A DNA stretch of 64,000 bases, taken from Mycobacterium malmoense. GTDB lineage: Bacteria > Actinomycetota > Actinomycetes > Mycobacteriales > Mycobacteriaceae. Within the stretch, counting starts at the first letter, position 1; every line of letters begins with the position of its first letter. The notes beneath the pieces were generated by a model. That model did not search any database. It worked only from the letters and a program-made list of their open reading frames with translations, and was not told where the DNA came from. The stretch is from positions 2,666,001-2,730,000 of the forward strand of contig NZ_CP080999.1 of NCBI RefSeq assembly GCF_019645855.1, in the 5' to 3' direction. Position numbers and translations under genes: made by a program. Of this stretch, positions 14,564-24,022 are shown in pieces.

Positions 14564-16483
14564 CTAGACCTGCGCGGGCTCGTTCTGCACCGGGCCCAGC
14601 CGCCATTGGCCGCGGCCCAGCAATTCGAGCTCTTGTTCGTGGTGCTGCTCGACGGTGTGTCGATGGCTGACGCTGACCACCACGCAATCCGGCAGTTCGG
14701 CACGGAGCAGTTGGTAGAGCGCGAATTCCAGCCCCTCGTCGAGCGCCGAGGTGGATTCGTCGAGGAAGACCGCCTGCGGTTTGGTGAGCAGGATGCGCGC
14801 AAACGCGACACGTTGCTGCTCTCCCGGCGAGAGCACCTTGGCCCAGTCCGCCTCCTCGTCGAGCCGCTCGATCAGCGGCGCCAACGCAACCTTGGTGAGC
14901 ACGTCCCGCAGTTGACCATCGGAGACATTGTCCGGCGAGCTCGGGTAGCACACCACGGTGCGCAGACTGCCCAGCGGCACATACGGCAACTGCGACAAGA
15001 ACATCGTCGCGTTGTCGCCGTCGGGTCGGCACAGGGTTCCCGAAGCGTACGGCCACAATTCGGCCAGGCTGCGCAGCAACGTGGTCTTGCCGGCCCCCGA
15101 GTGCCCGGTGATCACCAGCGAGTCGCCGACGTCCAGCTTCACGTCGAGCGGATCGACCAGCCGGTCTCCGTCCGGCGTGCGGACCTCGACGTCGCGAAGC
15201 TCAACCGCCGCCTCCTCGCTCGGCTTGATCAGCACCGTCGGCAGCGCGCGGCCCTGGGCGTTGGCGTCGACCAGCCCGTGCAACCGGATGATCGCCGCCC
15301 GGAACGCCGCGAACGCGTCGTAGTTATTGCGGAAGAACGACAGCGATTCCTCGATGTTGCTGAATGCCGTCGCGCTCTGGCCGACATCGCCGAAGTCGAT
15401 CCGGCCGGCGAACAGCCGCGGCGCCTGGATCACCCACGGCAAGGGCACGATCGCCTGCGACACGGAAAAGTTCCATCCATTGAAGACGATGCTGCGCCGA
15501 ACGAACTTGCGATAGTTGGCGATGATCGGAGTGAAGCGCCGCCACAGTTGCGCCCGTTCGACTCGCTCGCCCCGGTAGAAGCCCACCTCCTCAGCGGCGT
15601 CGCGCAATCGCACCAGCGCGTAACGAAATGCGGCGTTGAGTTTTTCGTTGTTGAAGCTGAGCCAAATCAGTGGATGGCCCAGCCAGACCGCGACCACCGT
15701 CGCGACCAGCACATAGACCAGAACGGTCCAGAACATCGCGCGCGGAAACTCCACCCCGAAAACATCCAGGTCACCGGACAGGTTCCACAGGATCGCCGCG
15801 AACGAGATCACCGAGGCCACCGCGTTGACGGCCCCGAACAGCAGGGTGCTGCCCGTCCCGTTGGACGGGATGTTCGGGGTGCCACCGGCGTTCGCGGTGA
15901 AGATATCGATGTCCTGCTGGATGCGCTGGTCGGGGTTGTCGATGGTGTTGTCGATGAACAGATCCCGGTAGTAGGCCTTGCCGTCGAGCCAGTCGTCGGT
16001 GAGGTTGGCGGTCAGCCAGACGCGCCAGGCGATGACGAATCGCTGCGTCAGGTAGATGTCTGCCATGATCCGGGCAACATACAAGACGGCCAGCACGCTG
16101 AAAATCAGGATCGACATCCAAAAGCCATGAATGCCGGATTGTTTGACGCCGTCGTCGCCCGCCGCCATCCCCTGGACCGCTTTTTGCACCGCCGTATACA
16201 GATCGTTGCCCTGGTAGCTGAACAACACCGAGAGACGCACCGTGACGATCACCGACAACAACAGCACACCAAGCATCAACCAGACACGGACGCTGCGCGC
16301 CCCGACGAAATAGCCGTGGGTGATCCGCCAGAATTGCCGGCCCCAGGACGTGAAATACCTGAACAGAACCAGCACTACCAGCACGCACACGGCGCTGATC
16401 GCCCACGCGATGGCGACCCACCACAAGGAATCCATCGGTGCCGTCGACCAGTTGATCGACGGCGTAAACGGCTTCGGGCCCAA
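14564..16483 (-). CDS. bacA: ABC transporter, SbmA/BacA-like with fused ATPase (Rv1819c)
   Basis: 639 residues. The first 330 are an SbmA/BacA-type membrane domain (multiple helices, including LFRYFTSWGRQFWRITHGYF). The C-terminal ATPase has Walker A GHSGAGKTT (about residue 460), signature LSPGEQQR, and Walker B with catalytic Glu in AVFLDESTSALDE. The M. tuberculosis homologue Rv1819c takes up cobalamin and hydrophilic antimicrobials such as bleomycin, through a large water-filled cavity. It is divergent from ilvG (92 bases) and its stop lies 6 bases from the end of the phosphonate island, which replaces PE_PGRS33 at this position. Confidence 0.95.
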   Translation of the reverse strand: MGPKPFTPSINWSTAPMDSLWWVAIAWAISAVCVLVVLVLFRYFTSWGRQFWRITHGYFVGARSVRVWLMLGVLLLSVIVTVRLSVLFSYQGNDLYTAVQKAVQGMAAGDDGVKQSGIHGFWMSILIFSVLAVLYVARIMADIYLTQRFVIAWRVWLTANLTDDWLDGKAYYRDLFIDNTIDNPDQRIQQDIDIFTANAGGTPNIPSNGTGSTLLFGAVNAVASVISFAAILWNLSGDLDVFGVEFPRAMFWTVLVYVLVATVVAVWLGHPLIWLSFNNEKLNAAFRYALVRLRDAAEEVGFYRGERVERAQLWRRFTPIIANYRKFVRRSIVFNGWNFSVSQAIVPLPWVIQAPRLFAGRIDFGDVGQSATAFSNIEESLSFFRNNYDAFAAFRAAIIRLHGLVDANAQGRALPTVLIKPSEEAAVELRDVEVRTPDGDRLVDPLDVKLDVGDSLVITGHSGAGKTTLLRSLAELWPYASGTLCRPDGDNATMFLSQLPYVPLGSLRTVVCYPSSPDNVSDGQLRDVLTKVALAPLIERLDEEADWAKVLSPGEQQRVAFARILLTKPQAVFLDESTSALDEGLEFALYQLLRAELPDCVVVSVSHRHTVEQHHEQELELLGRGQWRLGPVQNEPAQV

Positions 16484-16575
16484 GGTCGACGTCTCCTTAC
16501 GGTCGAGGTCTTCGGACTGCTCCGCAACACAAATCCTGCGCCGAAGGTACCCGAAGCCGCGGATAGGCTGCGGAG

Positions 16576-18219
16576 ATGAGCACCGACTCCGTCTCCACCC
16601 AAACGATGCACGCCGGCCGGCTGATCGCTCGCCGGCTGAAGGCGAGCGGTGTCGACACCGTCTTCACGTTATCGGGCGGCCACCTATTTTCGATCTACGA
16701 CGGGTGCCATGACGAGGGCATCCGGCTGGTCGACACCCGCCACGAGCAGACCGCGACGTTCGCCGCCGAGGGCTGGTCGAAAGTGACCCGGGTGCCGGGC
16801 GTGGCCGCGCTCACCGCCGGGCCCGGCGTCACGAACGGGATGAGCGCGATGGCGGCAGCGCAGCAGAACCGGTCGCCGCTGGTGGTGTTGGGCGGCCGTG
16901 CCCCCGCGGCGCGCTGGGGCATGGGCTCGCTGCAGGAGATCGACCACGTGCCGTTCGTGGCCCCGCTGGCTCGCTTCGCGGCGACCGCGCAGTCCGCCGC
17001 GGACGCCGGCCTGCTGGTGGACGAGGCCCTGCGGGCGGCGGTCGGCGTGCCGTCGGGCGTGGGATTCGTCGACTTCCCGATGGACTACGTGTTTTCCATG
17101 TCGAAGGATGACGGCCGGCCCGGCGCCCTGACCGTCGCGCCGCCGGCAACGACCCCGGACGGTGAAGCGCTCGACCGGGCCGCCCGCCTGCTGTCCGCCG
17201 CGCGCCGGCCGGTGATCATGGCGGGCACCAACGTCTGGTGGGGACACGCGGAGGCGGCGCTGCTGCGTCTGGCCGAGGACCGGCAGATTCCGGTGCTGAT
17301 GAACGGGATGGCCCGCGGCGCGGTGCCCGCCGACCACGCGATGGCGTTCTCGCGGGCGCGGGCGAAGGCACTGGGGGAGGCCGACGTGGCGTTGGTCGTC
17401 GGCGTGCCGATGGATTTCCGGCTCGGCTTCGGCAAGGTGTTCGGGTCGCAAACCCAGCTCGTCGTGGCGGACCGCACGGAGCCCGACCGCGAGTATCCGC
17501 GTCCCATCGCGGCCGGGCTCTACGGGGATCTGACGGCGATCCTGTCCGCGCTGACCGGGGCGCGTGGCACCGACCATCGGGACTGGGTCGACGAGCTGCG
17601 GACGGCCGAGACCACGGCGCGTGGCCTGGAAATGGCGGAGCTCGGCGACGACCGGATCCCGCTGCATCCGATGCGGGTGTACGCGGAGCTGGCGCCGCTG
17701 CTGGACCGCGATGCCATTGTCGTCATCGACGCCGGCGACTTCGGGTCGTATGCGGGCCGGGTGATCGACAGCTATCTGCCGGGCTGCTGGCTGGACAGCG
17801 GCCCCTTCGGCTGCCTTGGTTCGGGCCCCGGTTACGCCCTGGCCGCCAAGTTGGCCCGGCCGGACCGCCAAGTGGTGCTGCTGCAGGGCGACGGCGCGTT
17901 CGGCTTCAGCGGCATGGAGTGGGACACCCTGGTCCGACACCGGGTGCCGGTCGTGTCGGTGATCGGCAACAACGGAATCTGGGGCCTGGAAAAGCACCCC
18001 ATGGAGGCGTTGTACGGCTATTCGGTGGCGGCGGAGTTGCGTCCGGGCACGCGCTACGACGAGGTGGTGCGCGCCCTGGGTGGCCACGGCGAACTGGTGG
18101 CCGCGCCCGCCGAGCTGCGGCCGGCGCTGGAACGTGCCTTCGCCAGTGGCCTGCCCGCCGTCGTCAACGTGCTCACCGACCCGAGCGTCGCCTACCCACG
18201 CCGATCCAACCTGGCTTGA
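16576..18219 (+). CDS. ilvG: acetolactate synthase-like thiamine diphosphate enzyme (Rv1820)
   Basis: 547 residues with the three-domain ThDP fold: N-terminal Pyr domain carrying the catalytic Glu in DTRHEQTAT (about residue 56), a central domain, and a C-terminal PP domain whose metal/ThDP motif begins QGDGAFGFSG and ends VIGNNGIWG. It corresponds to IlvG of M. tuberculosis, one of several acetolactate synthase paralogues; that it makes branched-chain amino-acid precursors there is unproven. ATG start at 16576. A 62-base inverted repeat lies downstream at 18249. Confidence 0.9.
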   Translation: MSTDSVSTQTMHAGRLIARRLKASGVDTVFTLSGGHLFSIYDGCHDEGIRLVDTRHEQTATFAAEGWSKVTRVPGVAALTAGPGVTNGMSAMAAAQQNRSPLVVLGGRAPAARWGMGSLQEIDHVPFVAPLARFAATAQSAADAGLLVDEALRAAVGVPSGVGFVDFPMDYVFSMSKDDGRPGALTVAPPATTPDGEALDRAARLLSAARRPVIMAGTNVWWGHAEAALLRLAEDRQIPVLMNGMARGAVPADHAMAFSRARAKALGEADVALVVGVPMDFRLGFGKVFGSQTQLVVADRTEPDREYPRPIAAGLYGDLTAILSALTGARGTDHRDWVDELRTAETTARGLEMAELGDDRIPLHPMRVYAELAPLLDRDAIVVIDAGDFGSYAGRVIDSYLPGCWLDSGPFGCLGSGPGYALAAKLARPDRQVVLLQGDGAFGFSGMEWDTLVRHRVPVVSVIGNNGIWGLEKHPMEALYGYSVAAELRPGTRYDEVVRALGGHGELVAAPAELRPALERAFASGLPAVVNVLTDPSVAYPRRSNLA

Positions 18220-18248
18220 GGGCCAGCCCGCGCCAGCCCGCGCCGGGT

Positions 18249-18310
18249 CGCGAGCGTGCGCGCTTGTACGTCGCCACGCGGCGTGTCGCGTGCAAACGCG
18301 CACGCTCGCG
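18249..18310. repeat. 62-bp intergenic inverted repeat, family A copy 1
   Basis: Perfect 14-base arms (CGCGAGCGTGCGCG and its complement at 18297-18310) around a 34-base centre. The same 62-base element occurs at 27091-27152 with the same length, the same arm core and a similar centre (TTGTAC on the left, GCGTGT in the middle, CAAAC on the right). It lies between ilvG and secA2, after the ilvG stop. Confidence 0.75.
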
Positions 18311-18338
18311 CCGGCTGGGGGTCGCGTACCGTTGTTCT

Positions 18339-20672
18339 GTGTCAAAGACCACCCGCACGCAACCCAGCCGTTTGAGCAGCCGATTTTGGCGACTGCTCGG
18401 CGCTAGCACGGAAAAGAACCGAAGCCGCTCCCTCACCGAGGTCACTTCCTCGTCGAAATACGACGAGGAAGCCGCCGGCCTCACCGACGAGCAGCTGCTC
18501 AAGGCCGCCGGCCTGCTCAACCTCAAGGATCTGGCGGAGTCCGGCGACATCGCGCAGTTCCTCGCGATCGCCCGGGAAGCCGCGGAAAGGACGACCGCGC
18601 TTCGTCCATTTGACGTGCAGCTCCTCGGGGCCCTACGCATGCTCGACGGCGACGTGATCGAGATGGCCACCGGTGAGGGCAAAACGCTCTCCGGCGCGAT
18701 CGCGGCGATCGGATACGCGCTGGCCGGCCGGCACGTGCACGTGGTCACCATCAACGACTACCTGGCCCGCCGCGACGCCGAGTGGATGGGCCCGCTGCTC
18801 AAGGCCTTGGGCTTGACGGTCGGCTGGATCACCGCGGAGTCCACGGGCGAGGATCGCCGCGCCGCCTACGGCTGCGACGTCACCTACGCCTCGGTCAACG
18901 AGATCGGCTTCGACGTCCTGCGCGACCAGCTGGTGACCGACGTCGCCGACCTGGTGTCGCCCAATCCCGATGTTGCGCTTATCGACGAAGCCGACTCCGT
19001 GCTGGTCGACGAGGCCCTGGTGCCCTTGGTGCTGGCCGGCACCACCCACCGGGAGACGCCGCGGCTGGAGATCATCAAGCTGGTGGGTGAACTGGATGCG
19101 GGCGTCGATTACGACACCGACTCCGACAGCCGCAACGTCCATCTGACCGACGTGGGGGCGCGCAAGGTCGAAAAGGCGCTCGGCGGCATCGATTTGTACT
19201 CCGAGGAGCACGTCGGCACCACGCTGACCGAGGTCAACGTCGCCCTGCACGCGCACGTGTTGTTGCACCGCGACGTGCACTACATCGTGCGGGACGACGC
19301 GGTGCACCTGATCAATTCCTCGCGCGGCCGCATCGCGCAACTGCAGCGCTGGCCGGATGGGCTGCAGGCCGCCGTCGAGGCGAAGGAGGGCATCGAGACC
19401 ACCGAGACGGGGGAGGTGCTCGACACCATCACGGTGCAGGCGCTGATCAACCGCTACACGACCGTGTGCGGCATGACCGGCACCGCGCTGGCCGCCGGTG
19501 AGCAGCTGCGCCAGTTCTACAAGCTCGGTGTTTCACCGATTCCGCCGAACACTCCCAACATTCGCGAGGACGAGTCCGACCGCGTCTACATCACCGCCGC
19601 CGCCAAGAACGACGCGATCGTCGCGCACATCGCCGAGGTGCACGAGACCGGACAGCCGGTGCTGGTCGGCACCCGCGACGTGGCCGAATCCGAGGACCTG
19701 CACGAGCGGCTGCTGCGCCGCGGCGTGCCCGCGGTCGTGCTCAACGCGAAGAACGACGCCGAGGAAGCGCAGGTGATCGCCGAGGCCGGCAAATACGGCG
19801 CGGTCACGGTGTCCACTCAGATGGCCGGCCGGGGCACCGACATCCGCCTCGGCGGATCCGACGAAGTCGACCACGACCGGGTCGCCGAGCTGGGTGGGCT
19901 GCACGTCGTCGGCACCGGCCGGCATCACACCGAGCGGCTCGACAACCAGTTGCGTGGACGGGCCGGACGCCAGGGCGACCCCGGATCGTCGGTGTTCTTT
20001 TCGAGCTGGGAAGACGACGTCGTCGCGGCCAACCTCGACCGCAACAAGCTGCCGATGCAGACCGACTCAGAAAAAGGGGACGGCCGGATCGTCAGCCCCA
20101 GAGCGGCCGGGCTGCTCGACCATGCCCAGCGGGTCGCCGAGGGCCGGATGCTGGACGTGCACGCCAACACCTGGCGCTACAACCAGTTGACCGCCCAGCA
20201 GCGCGCCATCATCGTCGATCGACGAAACACGTTGCTGCGCACCACAACCGCGCGCGAGGAACTCGCCGAACTGGCGCCCAAGCGGTACGAGGAGCTGTCC
20301 GAGGTCCTGTCGGAGGAACGGCTTGAGAGGATCTGCCGGCTGATCATGCTCTATCACCTGGACCGCGGCTGGGCCGACCACCTGGCGTACCTGGCCGACA
20401 TCCGCGAGAGCATCCACCTGCGGGCGCTGGGCCGGCAAAATCCGCTGGACGAGTTTCACCGGCTGGCGGTCGACGCGTTCGCGTCGCTGGCCGCCGACGC
20501 GATCGAGGCGGCTCAACAAACGTTCGAAACCGCAAACGTTCTCGAAGAGGAGCCGGGCCTGGATCTGTCCAAGCTGGCACGTCCGACGTCGACGTGGACC
20601 TACATGGTCAACGACAACCCGCTGTCCGACGACACGCTGTCCACCCTGAGCCTGCCTGGGGTGTTCCGCTGA
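18339..20672 (+). CDS. secA2: accessory Sec translocase ATPase
   Basis: 777 residues from the GTG at 18339; the frame is open much further upstream but overlaps ilvG in another frame. SecA motor motifs: Walker A MATGEGKTL (about 110-118), DEAD-type ALIDEADS (about 212), TQMAGRGTDIRLGG and LRGRAGRQGDPGSS in the second ATPase domain. It lacks the C-terminal zinc-binding tail of SecA1 and is shorter, as usual for SecA2. In mycobacteria SecA2 exports a small set of proteins (for example SodA, SapM) needed in macrophages. Family-B inverted repeat follows at 20683. Confidence 0.96.
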   Translation: MSKTTRTQPSRLSSRFWRLLGASTEKNRSRSLTEVTSSSKYDEEAAGLTDEQLLKAAGLLNLKDLAESGDIAQFLAIAREAAERTTALRPFDVQLLGALRMLDGDVIEMATGEGKTLSGAIAAIGYALAGRHVHVVTINDYLARRDAEWMGPLLKALGLTVGWITAESTGEDRRAAYGCDVTYASVNEIGFDVLRDQLVTDVADLVSPNPDVALIDEADSVLVDEALVPLVLAGTTHRETPRLEIIKLVGELDAGVDYDTDSDSRNVHLTDVGARKVEKALGGIDLYSEEHVGTTLTEVNVALHAHVLLHRDVHYIVRDDAVHLINSSRGRIAQLQRWPDGLQAAVEAKEGIETTETGEVLDTITVQALINRYTTVCGMTGTALAAGEQLRQFYKLGVSPIPPNTPNIREDESDRVYITAAAKNDAIVAHIAEVHETGQPVLVGTRDVAESEDLHERLLRRGVPAVVLNAKNDAEEAQVIAEAGKYGAVTVSTQMAGRGTDIRLGGSDEVDHDRVAELGGLHVVGTGRHHTERLDNQLRGRAGRQGDPGSSVFFSSWEDDVVAANLDRNKLPMQTDSEKGDGRIVSPRAAGLLDHAQRVAEGRMLDVHANTWRYNQLTAQQRAIIVDRRNTLLRTTTAREELAELAPKRYEELSEVLSEERLERICRLIMLYHLDRGWADHLAYLADIRESIHLRALGRQNPLDEFHRLAVDAFASLAADAIEAAQQTFETANVLEEEPGLDLSKLARPTSTWTYMVNDNPLSDDTLSTLSLPGVFR

Positions 20673-20682
20673 CTTGAGTCGC

Positions 20683-20738
20683 CGAGCGTAACGTCACCGC
20701 GAAAAATCGCGCCGGAAATCGCCGTGGCGTTACGTTCG
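20683..20738. repeat. 56-bp intergenic inverted repeat, family B copy 1
   Basis: Arms of 20 bases (20683-20702 and 20719-20738) pair at 17 of 20 positions around a core AGCGTAACG...CGTTACGTT. A related element is at 30316-30373. It lies between secA2 and pgsA2. Confidence 0.7.
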
Positions 20739-20791
20739 CGGCGAGGATCCGCGCTGCGGACCGCATCGTCGCCGAGCTAAGGTCACGGCTC

Positions 20792-21421
20792 ATGGAGCCG
20801 GTGCCTCCGCCCAATCGGGTGCTGACCGTACCCAACGCGCTGAGCGCTATCCGCCTGGTGCTCATCCCGGTGTTCGTCTACGTCCTGCTGTTCGCGCACG
20901 CGAACGGCTGGGCGGTGGCCATCCTGATGTTTAGCGGCGCCTCGGACTGGGCCGACGGCAAGATCGCCCGGTTGCTCGACCAGTCCTCGCGGCTCGGCGT
21001 TCTGCTCGATCCGGCGGTCGACCGCCTCTACATGGTGACCGTCCCCGTCGTGATGGCGCTGGGCGGGATCGTGCCGTGGTGGTTCGTCGTGACCCTGCTG
21101 GCCCGCGACGGGCTGCTGGCCGCGTCGCTGCCGCTGCTCCGCAGCCGCGGCTTGTCGGCGCTGCCGGTGACCTACGTCGGCAAGGCCGCGACGTTTGCGT
21201 TGATGTCCGGCTTTCCGTTGGTCCTGCTGGGAACGGGCGGCGCGTTGTGGAGCCGGGTGCTCAGGGCCTGTGGCTGGGGCTTTTTGGGCTGGGGTTTGTA
21301 CGCGTACCTGTGGGCGTTCGTGCTGTATGCGGTGCAGATGACGTTGGTCGTGCGCCGGATGCCCAAGCTCACACGCCTCGCCCGTCAGCCCGTCGCCCGC
21401 AAAGCGGGTGAGGATGGCTGA
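20792..21421 (+). CDS. pgsA2: CDP-alcohol phosphatidyltransferase (Rv1822)
   Basis: 209 residues, integral membrane enzyme. The family signature D-x2-D-G-x2-A-R-x8-G-x3-D-x3-D is complete in residues 50-75 (DWADGKIAR followed by SSRLGVLLDPAVD), with the acidic residues binding the metal and CDP-activated lipid. About six membrane helices. PgsA2 is annotated as a phosphatidylglycerophosphate synthase paralogue; its real alcohol acceptor (glycerol phosphate or phosphatidylglycerol) is not fixed. It starts a tight run with the two DUF881 genes and the small membrane protein; the next gene overlaps its stop. Confidence 0.92.
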   Translation: MEPVPPPNRVLTVPNALSAIRLVLIPVFVYVLLFAHANGWAVAILMFSGASDWADGKIARLLDQSSRLGVLLDPAVDRLYMVTVPVVMALGGIVPWWFVVTLLARDGLLAASLPLLRSRGLSALPVTYVGKAATFALMSGFPLVLLGTGGALWSRVLRACGWGFLGWGLYAYLWAFVLYAVQMTLVVRRMPKLTRLARQPVARKAGEDG

Positions 21422-22340
21422 CACCGACCGCCTGCTCGGCGGCTACGACCCCAACGCCGGCCGCAGCGCCCACGCCGCGGCCCGGCCGCAACTGATCCCG
21501 GTGCCCTCCCTGCTGCGGGCGTTGCTGTCGGAGCATCTGGATCCGGGTTACGCCGCGGCCGCGGCCAAACGCGGCGGCGCCGCCGAGCCGCAAAACGGGC
21601 GGGAACGCGCTTTCGGCTGGCTGTGGCAGGCGATGGCGGCGCTGCTGATCGCCGCGGTGTTCGCCGCGGCGGTGGCGCAGGCCCGCTCGGTTGCGCCCGG
21701 GGTGCGCAGCGAGCAGCAGCTGCTGGTGCAAACCGTGCGTTCGGCGGAAACCGCGGCCGCCAAGTTGGCTCAACAGCGCGGCGCGCTGTCGACCCGGGTC
21801 GACGACGTGCAGCGACTCGCGCTGGCGGACAACGCCGAGGGGCGGCGGCTGCTGACCCGCCTCGACGCGCTGAGCCTCGCGGCGGCCAGCACACCGGTCA
21901 TTGGCCCCGGTCTGACGGTGACCGTGACCGATCCCGGTGTCGGCCCGAACCTTTCGGACGTGTCCAAGCAGCGGGTGGCCGGCAGCAGGCAAATCATCCT
22001 GGACCGCGACCTGCAGCTCGTCGTCAACTCGTTGTGGGCGAGCGGCGCCGAGGCCATCTCGGTCGGCGGCGTCCGGATCGGGCCGAACGTGACCATCCGG
22101 CAGGCCGGGGGAGCGATCCTGGTCGACAACAATCCCACCGCCAGCCCCTACACCGTCCTCGCGGTCGGGCCGGCGCACGCGATGCGAGACGCCTTCGACC
22201 ACAGCCCGGGGCTGCAGCGCCTCAGGCTGCTCGAGGCCTCCTACGGTGTCGTCGTCACCGTGAACGTCGCCGACGGCCTGTCACTGCCCGCCGGATCGAT
22301 CCGGGACGTCAAGTTCGCCAAACAGATTGGGCCCCAGTGA
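21414..22340 (+). CDS. DUF881 membrane-anchored protein (Rv1823)
   Basis: 308 residues from the ATG at 21414, overlapping the pgsA2 stop by 8 bases; a GTG two codons upstream is possible. One membrane helix (WQAMAALLIAAVFAAAVAQA, about 66-86) precedes an external coiled-coil-like segment and a DUF881 domain (GPGLTVTVTDPG, then VVNSLWASGAEAISVGG and ILVDNNPTASPYTVLAVG). A second DUF881 gene lies two genes downstream, with an Sbp-like protein between them: an arrangement conserved in actinobacteria and linked by position to envelope or division functions, though no biochemical role is established. Confidence 0.92.
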   Translation: MADTDRLLGGYDPNAGRSAHAAARPQLIPVPSLLRALLSEHLDPGYAAAAAKRGGAAEPQNGRERAFGWLWQAMAALLIAAVFAAAVAQARSVAPGVRSEQQLLVQTVRSAETAAAKLAQQRGALSTRVDDVQRLALADNAEGRRLLTRLDALSLAAASTPVIGPGLTVTVTDPGVGPNLSDVSKQRVAGSRQIILDRDLQLVVNSLWASGAEAISVGGVRIGPNVTIRQAGGAILVDNNPTASPYTVLAVGPAHAMRDAFDHSPGLQRLRLLEASYGVVVTVNVADGLSLPAGSIRDVKFAKQIGPQ

Positions 22341-22371
22341 GAAAACCCCTTGCGAGGACGGAAAACCAAGC

Positions 22372-22704
22372 ATGATCGGTATCGCGGCGCTGGCGGTTGG
22401 CATCGTGCTGGGCCTGGTCTTCCACCCCGCCGTGCCCGAGGTCATCCAGCCCTATTTGCCGATCGCGGTGGTCGCGGCGCTCGATGCGGTGTTCGGCGGG
22501 CTGCGTGCCTACCTCGAGCGGATCTTCGACCCGAAGGTCTTCGTGATTTCGTTCGTGTTCAACGTCTTCGTCGCCGCACTGATCGTCTACGTCGGCGACC
22601 AACTGGGCGTGGGCACGCAGTTGTCCACGGCCATCATCGTGGTACTGGGCATCCGAATCTTCGGCAACGCCGCCGCGCTGCGGCGCCGGCTGTTCGGGGC
22701 GTGA
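22372..22704 (+). CDS. Sbp-like small integral membrane protein (DUF1290, Rv1824)
   Basis: 110 residues from the ATG at 22372, preceded by GAGGACGG. Three membrane helices are evident (IGIAALAVGIVLGLVF; the FVISFVFNVFVAALIVYVG stretch; and STAIIVVLGIRIFG) with a basic C-terminal end (RRRLFG). It matches the small basic protein (Sbp/DUF1290) family that lies between two DUF881 genes in many Gram-positive bacteria. Its stop overlaps the GTG of the next gene (GTGA at 22701-22704). Function unknown. Confidence 0.9.
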   Translation: MIGIAALAVGIVLGLVFHPAVPEVIQPYLPIAVVAALDAVFGGLRAYLERIFDPKVFVISFVFNVFVAALIVYVGDQLGVGTQLSTAIIVVLGIRIFGNAAALRRRLFGA

Positions 22705-23585
22705 GCGTGAGCCAGGACCCGCCAGACCGCGCCGCCGAAAACCGTGACGCGCCAATCCGCCACGATCACCCCAACGCCGATCCCCAGGCGAGCGACAGCG
22801 CCCAGCGTGGCCGTCACGAGCTGCCGGCGAAACGTCCGCGGCCCGAGATCGGGTCGGTGCGCCGCACCGGATTGTCCGCACTGCTGCACGGCGGTCGCTC
22901 CCGCCTGGTCTTCGGAACGCTGGCGGCGGTGCTGTGCCTGGTCTTGGGGATCGCCATCGTCACCCAGGTCCGCCAGACCAAGTCGGGCGATTCGCTGGAC
23001 ACGGCGCGGCCCGCGGACCTGTTGGTGCTGTTGGATTCGTTGCGGCAGCGCGAGGCCACGCTCAACACCGAAGTGAGCGAACTGCAGGACACGCTGAATT
23101 CGTTGCAGGCCTCCGGCAACAGCGATCAGGCCGCCATCCAGAGCGCCCAGGCCAGGCTGGCCGCGCTATCCATCCTGGTCGGCACCGTCGGCGCGACAGG
23201 GCCGGGCGTCACCGTCACGATCGAAGACCCCGGGCCAGGTGTGTCACCGGAAGCGATGCTCGACGTGGTCAACGAGTTGCGTGCCGCCGGCGCCGAGGCG
23301 ATCGAGATCAACGATGCACACCAGTCCGTGCGGGTGGGTGTCGACACCTGGATAGTGGGTACACCCGGGTCGCTGACCATCGACGGCAAGGCACTGTCGC
23401 CCCCGTATTCGATTCTGGCGATTGGCGATCCGCCGACGCTGGCCGCGGCAATGAACATTCCCGGCGGTGCGGAGGACAGCGTCAAGCGGGTCGGCGCGCG
23501 GATGTCCGTGCAGCAGGACGACCGAGTGGACGTGACCACCTTGCGACAACCAAAACCGCACCAATACGCTCAGCCCGTCAAGTGA
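22701..23585 (+). CDS. DUF881 membrane-anchored protein (Rv1825)
   Basis: 294 residues. A polar N-terminal cytoplasmic segment of about 70 residues leads to one membrane helix (LVFGTLAAVLCLVLGIAIVT), then a coiled-coil-like stretch (RQREATLNTEVSELQDTLNSL) and the DUF881 domain (GPGVTVTIEDPGPG, WIVGTPGSLTIDG, PPYSILAIGDP). It shares the plan of the DUF881 protein two genes upstream. The GTG at 22701 overlaps the Sbp-like stop; GTG 22707 is an alternative. Upstream frame extension is an artefact of high GC. Role unknown; conserved company suggests a membrane complex with the Sbp-like protein. Confidence 0.9.
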   Translation: MSVSQDPPDRAAENRDAPIRHDHPNADPQASDSAQRGRHELPAKRPRPEIGSVRRTGLSALLHGGRSRLVFGTLAAVLCLVLGIAIVTQVRQTKSGDSLDTARPADLLVLLDSLRQREATLNTEVSELQDTLNSLQASGNSDQAAIQSAQARLAALSILVGTVGATGPGVTVTIEDPGPGVSPEAMLDVVNELRAAGAEAIEINDAHQSVRVGVDTWIVGTPGSLTIDGKALSPPYSILAIGDPPTLAAAMNIPGGAEDSVKRVGARMSVQQDDRVDVTTLRQPKPHQYAQPVK

Positions 23586-23623
23586 ACTTGCCTTGTTAGC
23601 AGCGACCAGAACAGGATCACCCC

Positions 23624-24022
23624 GTGAGCGATGTCCCGTCCGATCTGCACTACACCGCCGAACACGAGTGGGTCCGACGAAGCGGTGATGACACCGTGCG
23701 GGTCGGGATCACCGACTTCGCGCAGTCGGCACTGGGCGATGTGGTTTTCGTTCAGCTGCCCGACGTGGGCACCGAGGTGACCGCGGGCGAATCCTTCGGC
23801 GAAGTGGAGTCGACGAAATCGGTGTCGGACCTGTTCGCGCCCGTCTCGGGCACGGTGTCGGCGGTCAACTGCGATTTGGAAGGCAGTCCGCAGCTGGTCA
23901 ACTCCGACCCATACGGGGCCGGCTGGCTGCTGGATGTCCGGGTGTCGGATGCCGCCGAGCTCGAGTCGGCGATTTCCGCACTGCTTGACGCCGACGCCTA
24001 CCGCGGAACACTGACCGAATGA
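23624..24022 (+). CDS. gcvH: glycine cleavage system H protein
   Basis: 132 residues, the usual length. The lipoyl-binding hairpin carries the modified lysine in GEVESTKSVSDL (about residue 65). GcvH shuttles the aminomethyl group between the P, T and L proteins in glycine cleavage. The gene corresponds to Rv1826 and is 38 bases after the DUF881 gene. The P protein (gcvB) lies about 3.4 kb downstream behind a glycine riboswitch. GTG start at 23624. Confidence 0.95.
   Translation: MSDVPSDLHYTAEHEWVRRSGDDTVRVGITDFAQSALGDVVFVQLPDVGTEVTAGESFGEVESTKSVSDLFAPVSGTVSAVNCDLEGSPQLVNSDPYGAGWLLDVRVSDAAELESAISALLDADAYRGTLTE

Noticed and set aside
17238..18338. Extension of the secA2 frame into ilvG
   Set aside because: It overlaps a well-supported gene in another frame and reads as Arg/Gly-rich noise; SecA2 similarity begins at 18339.
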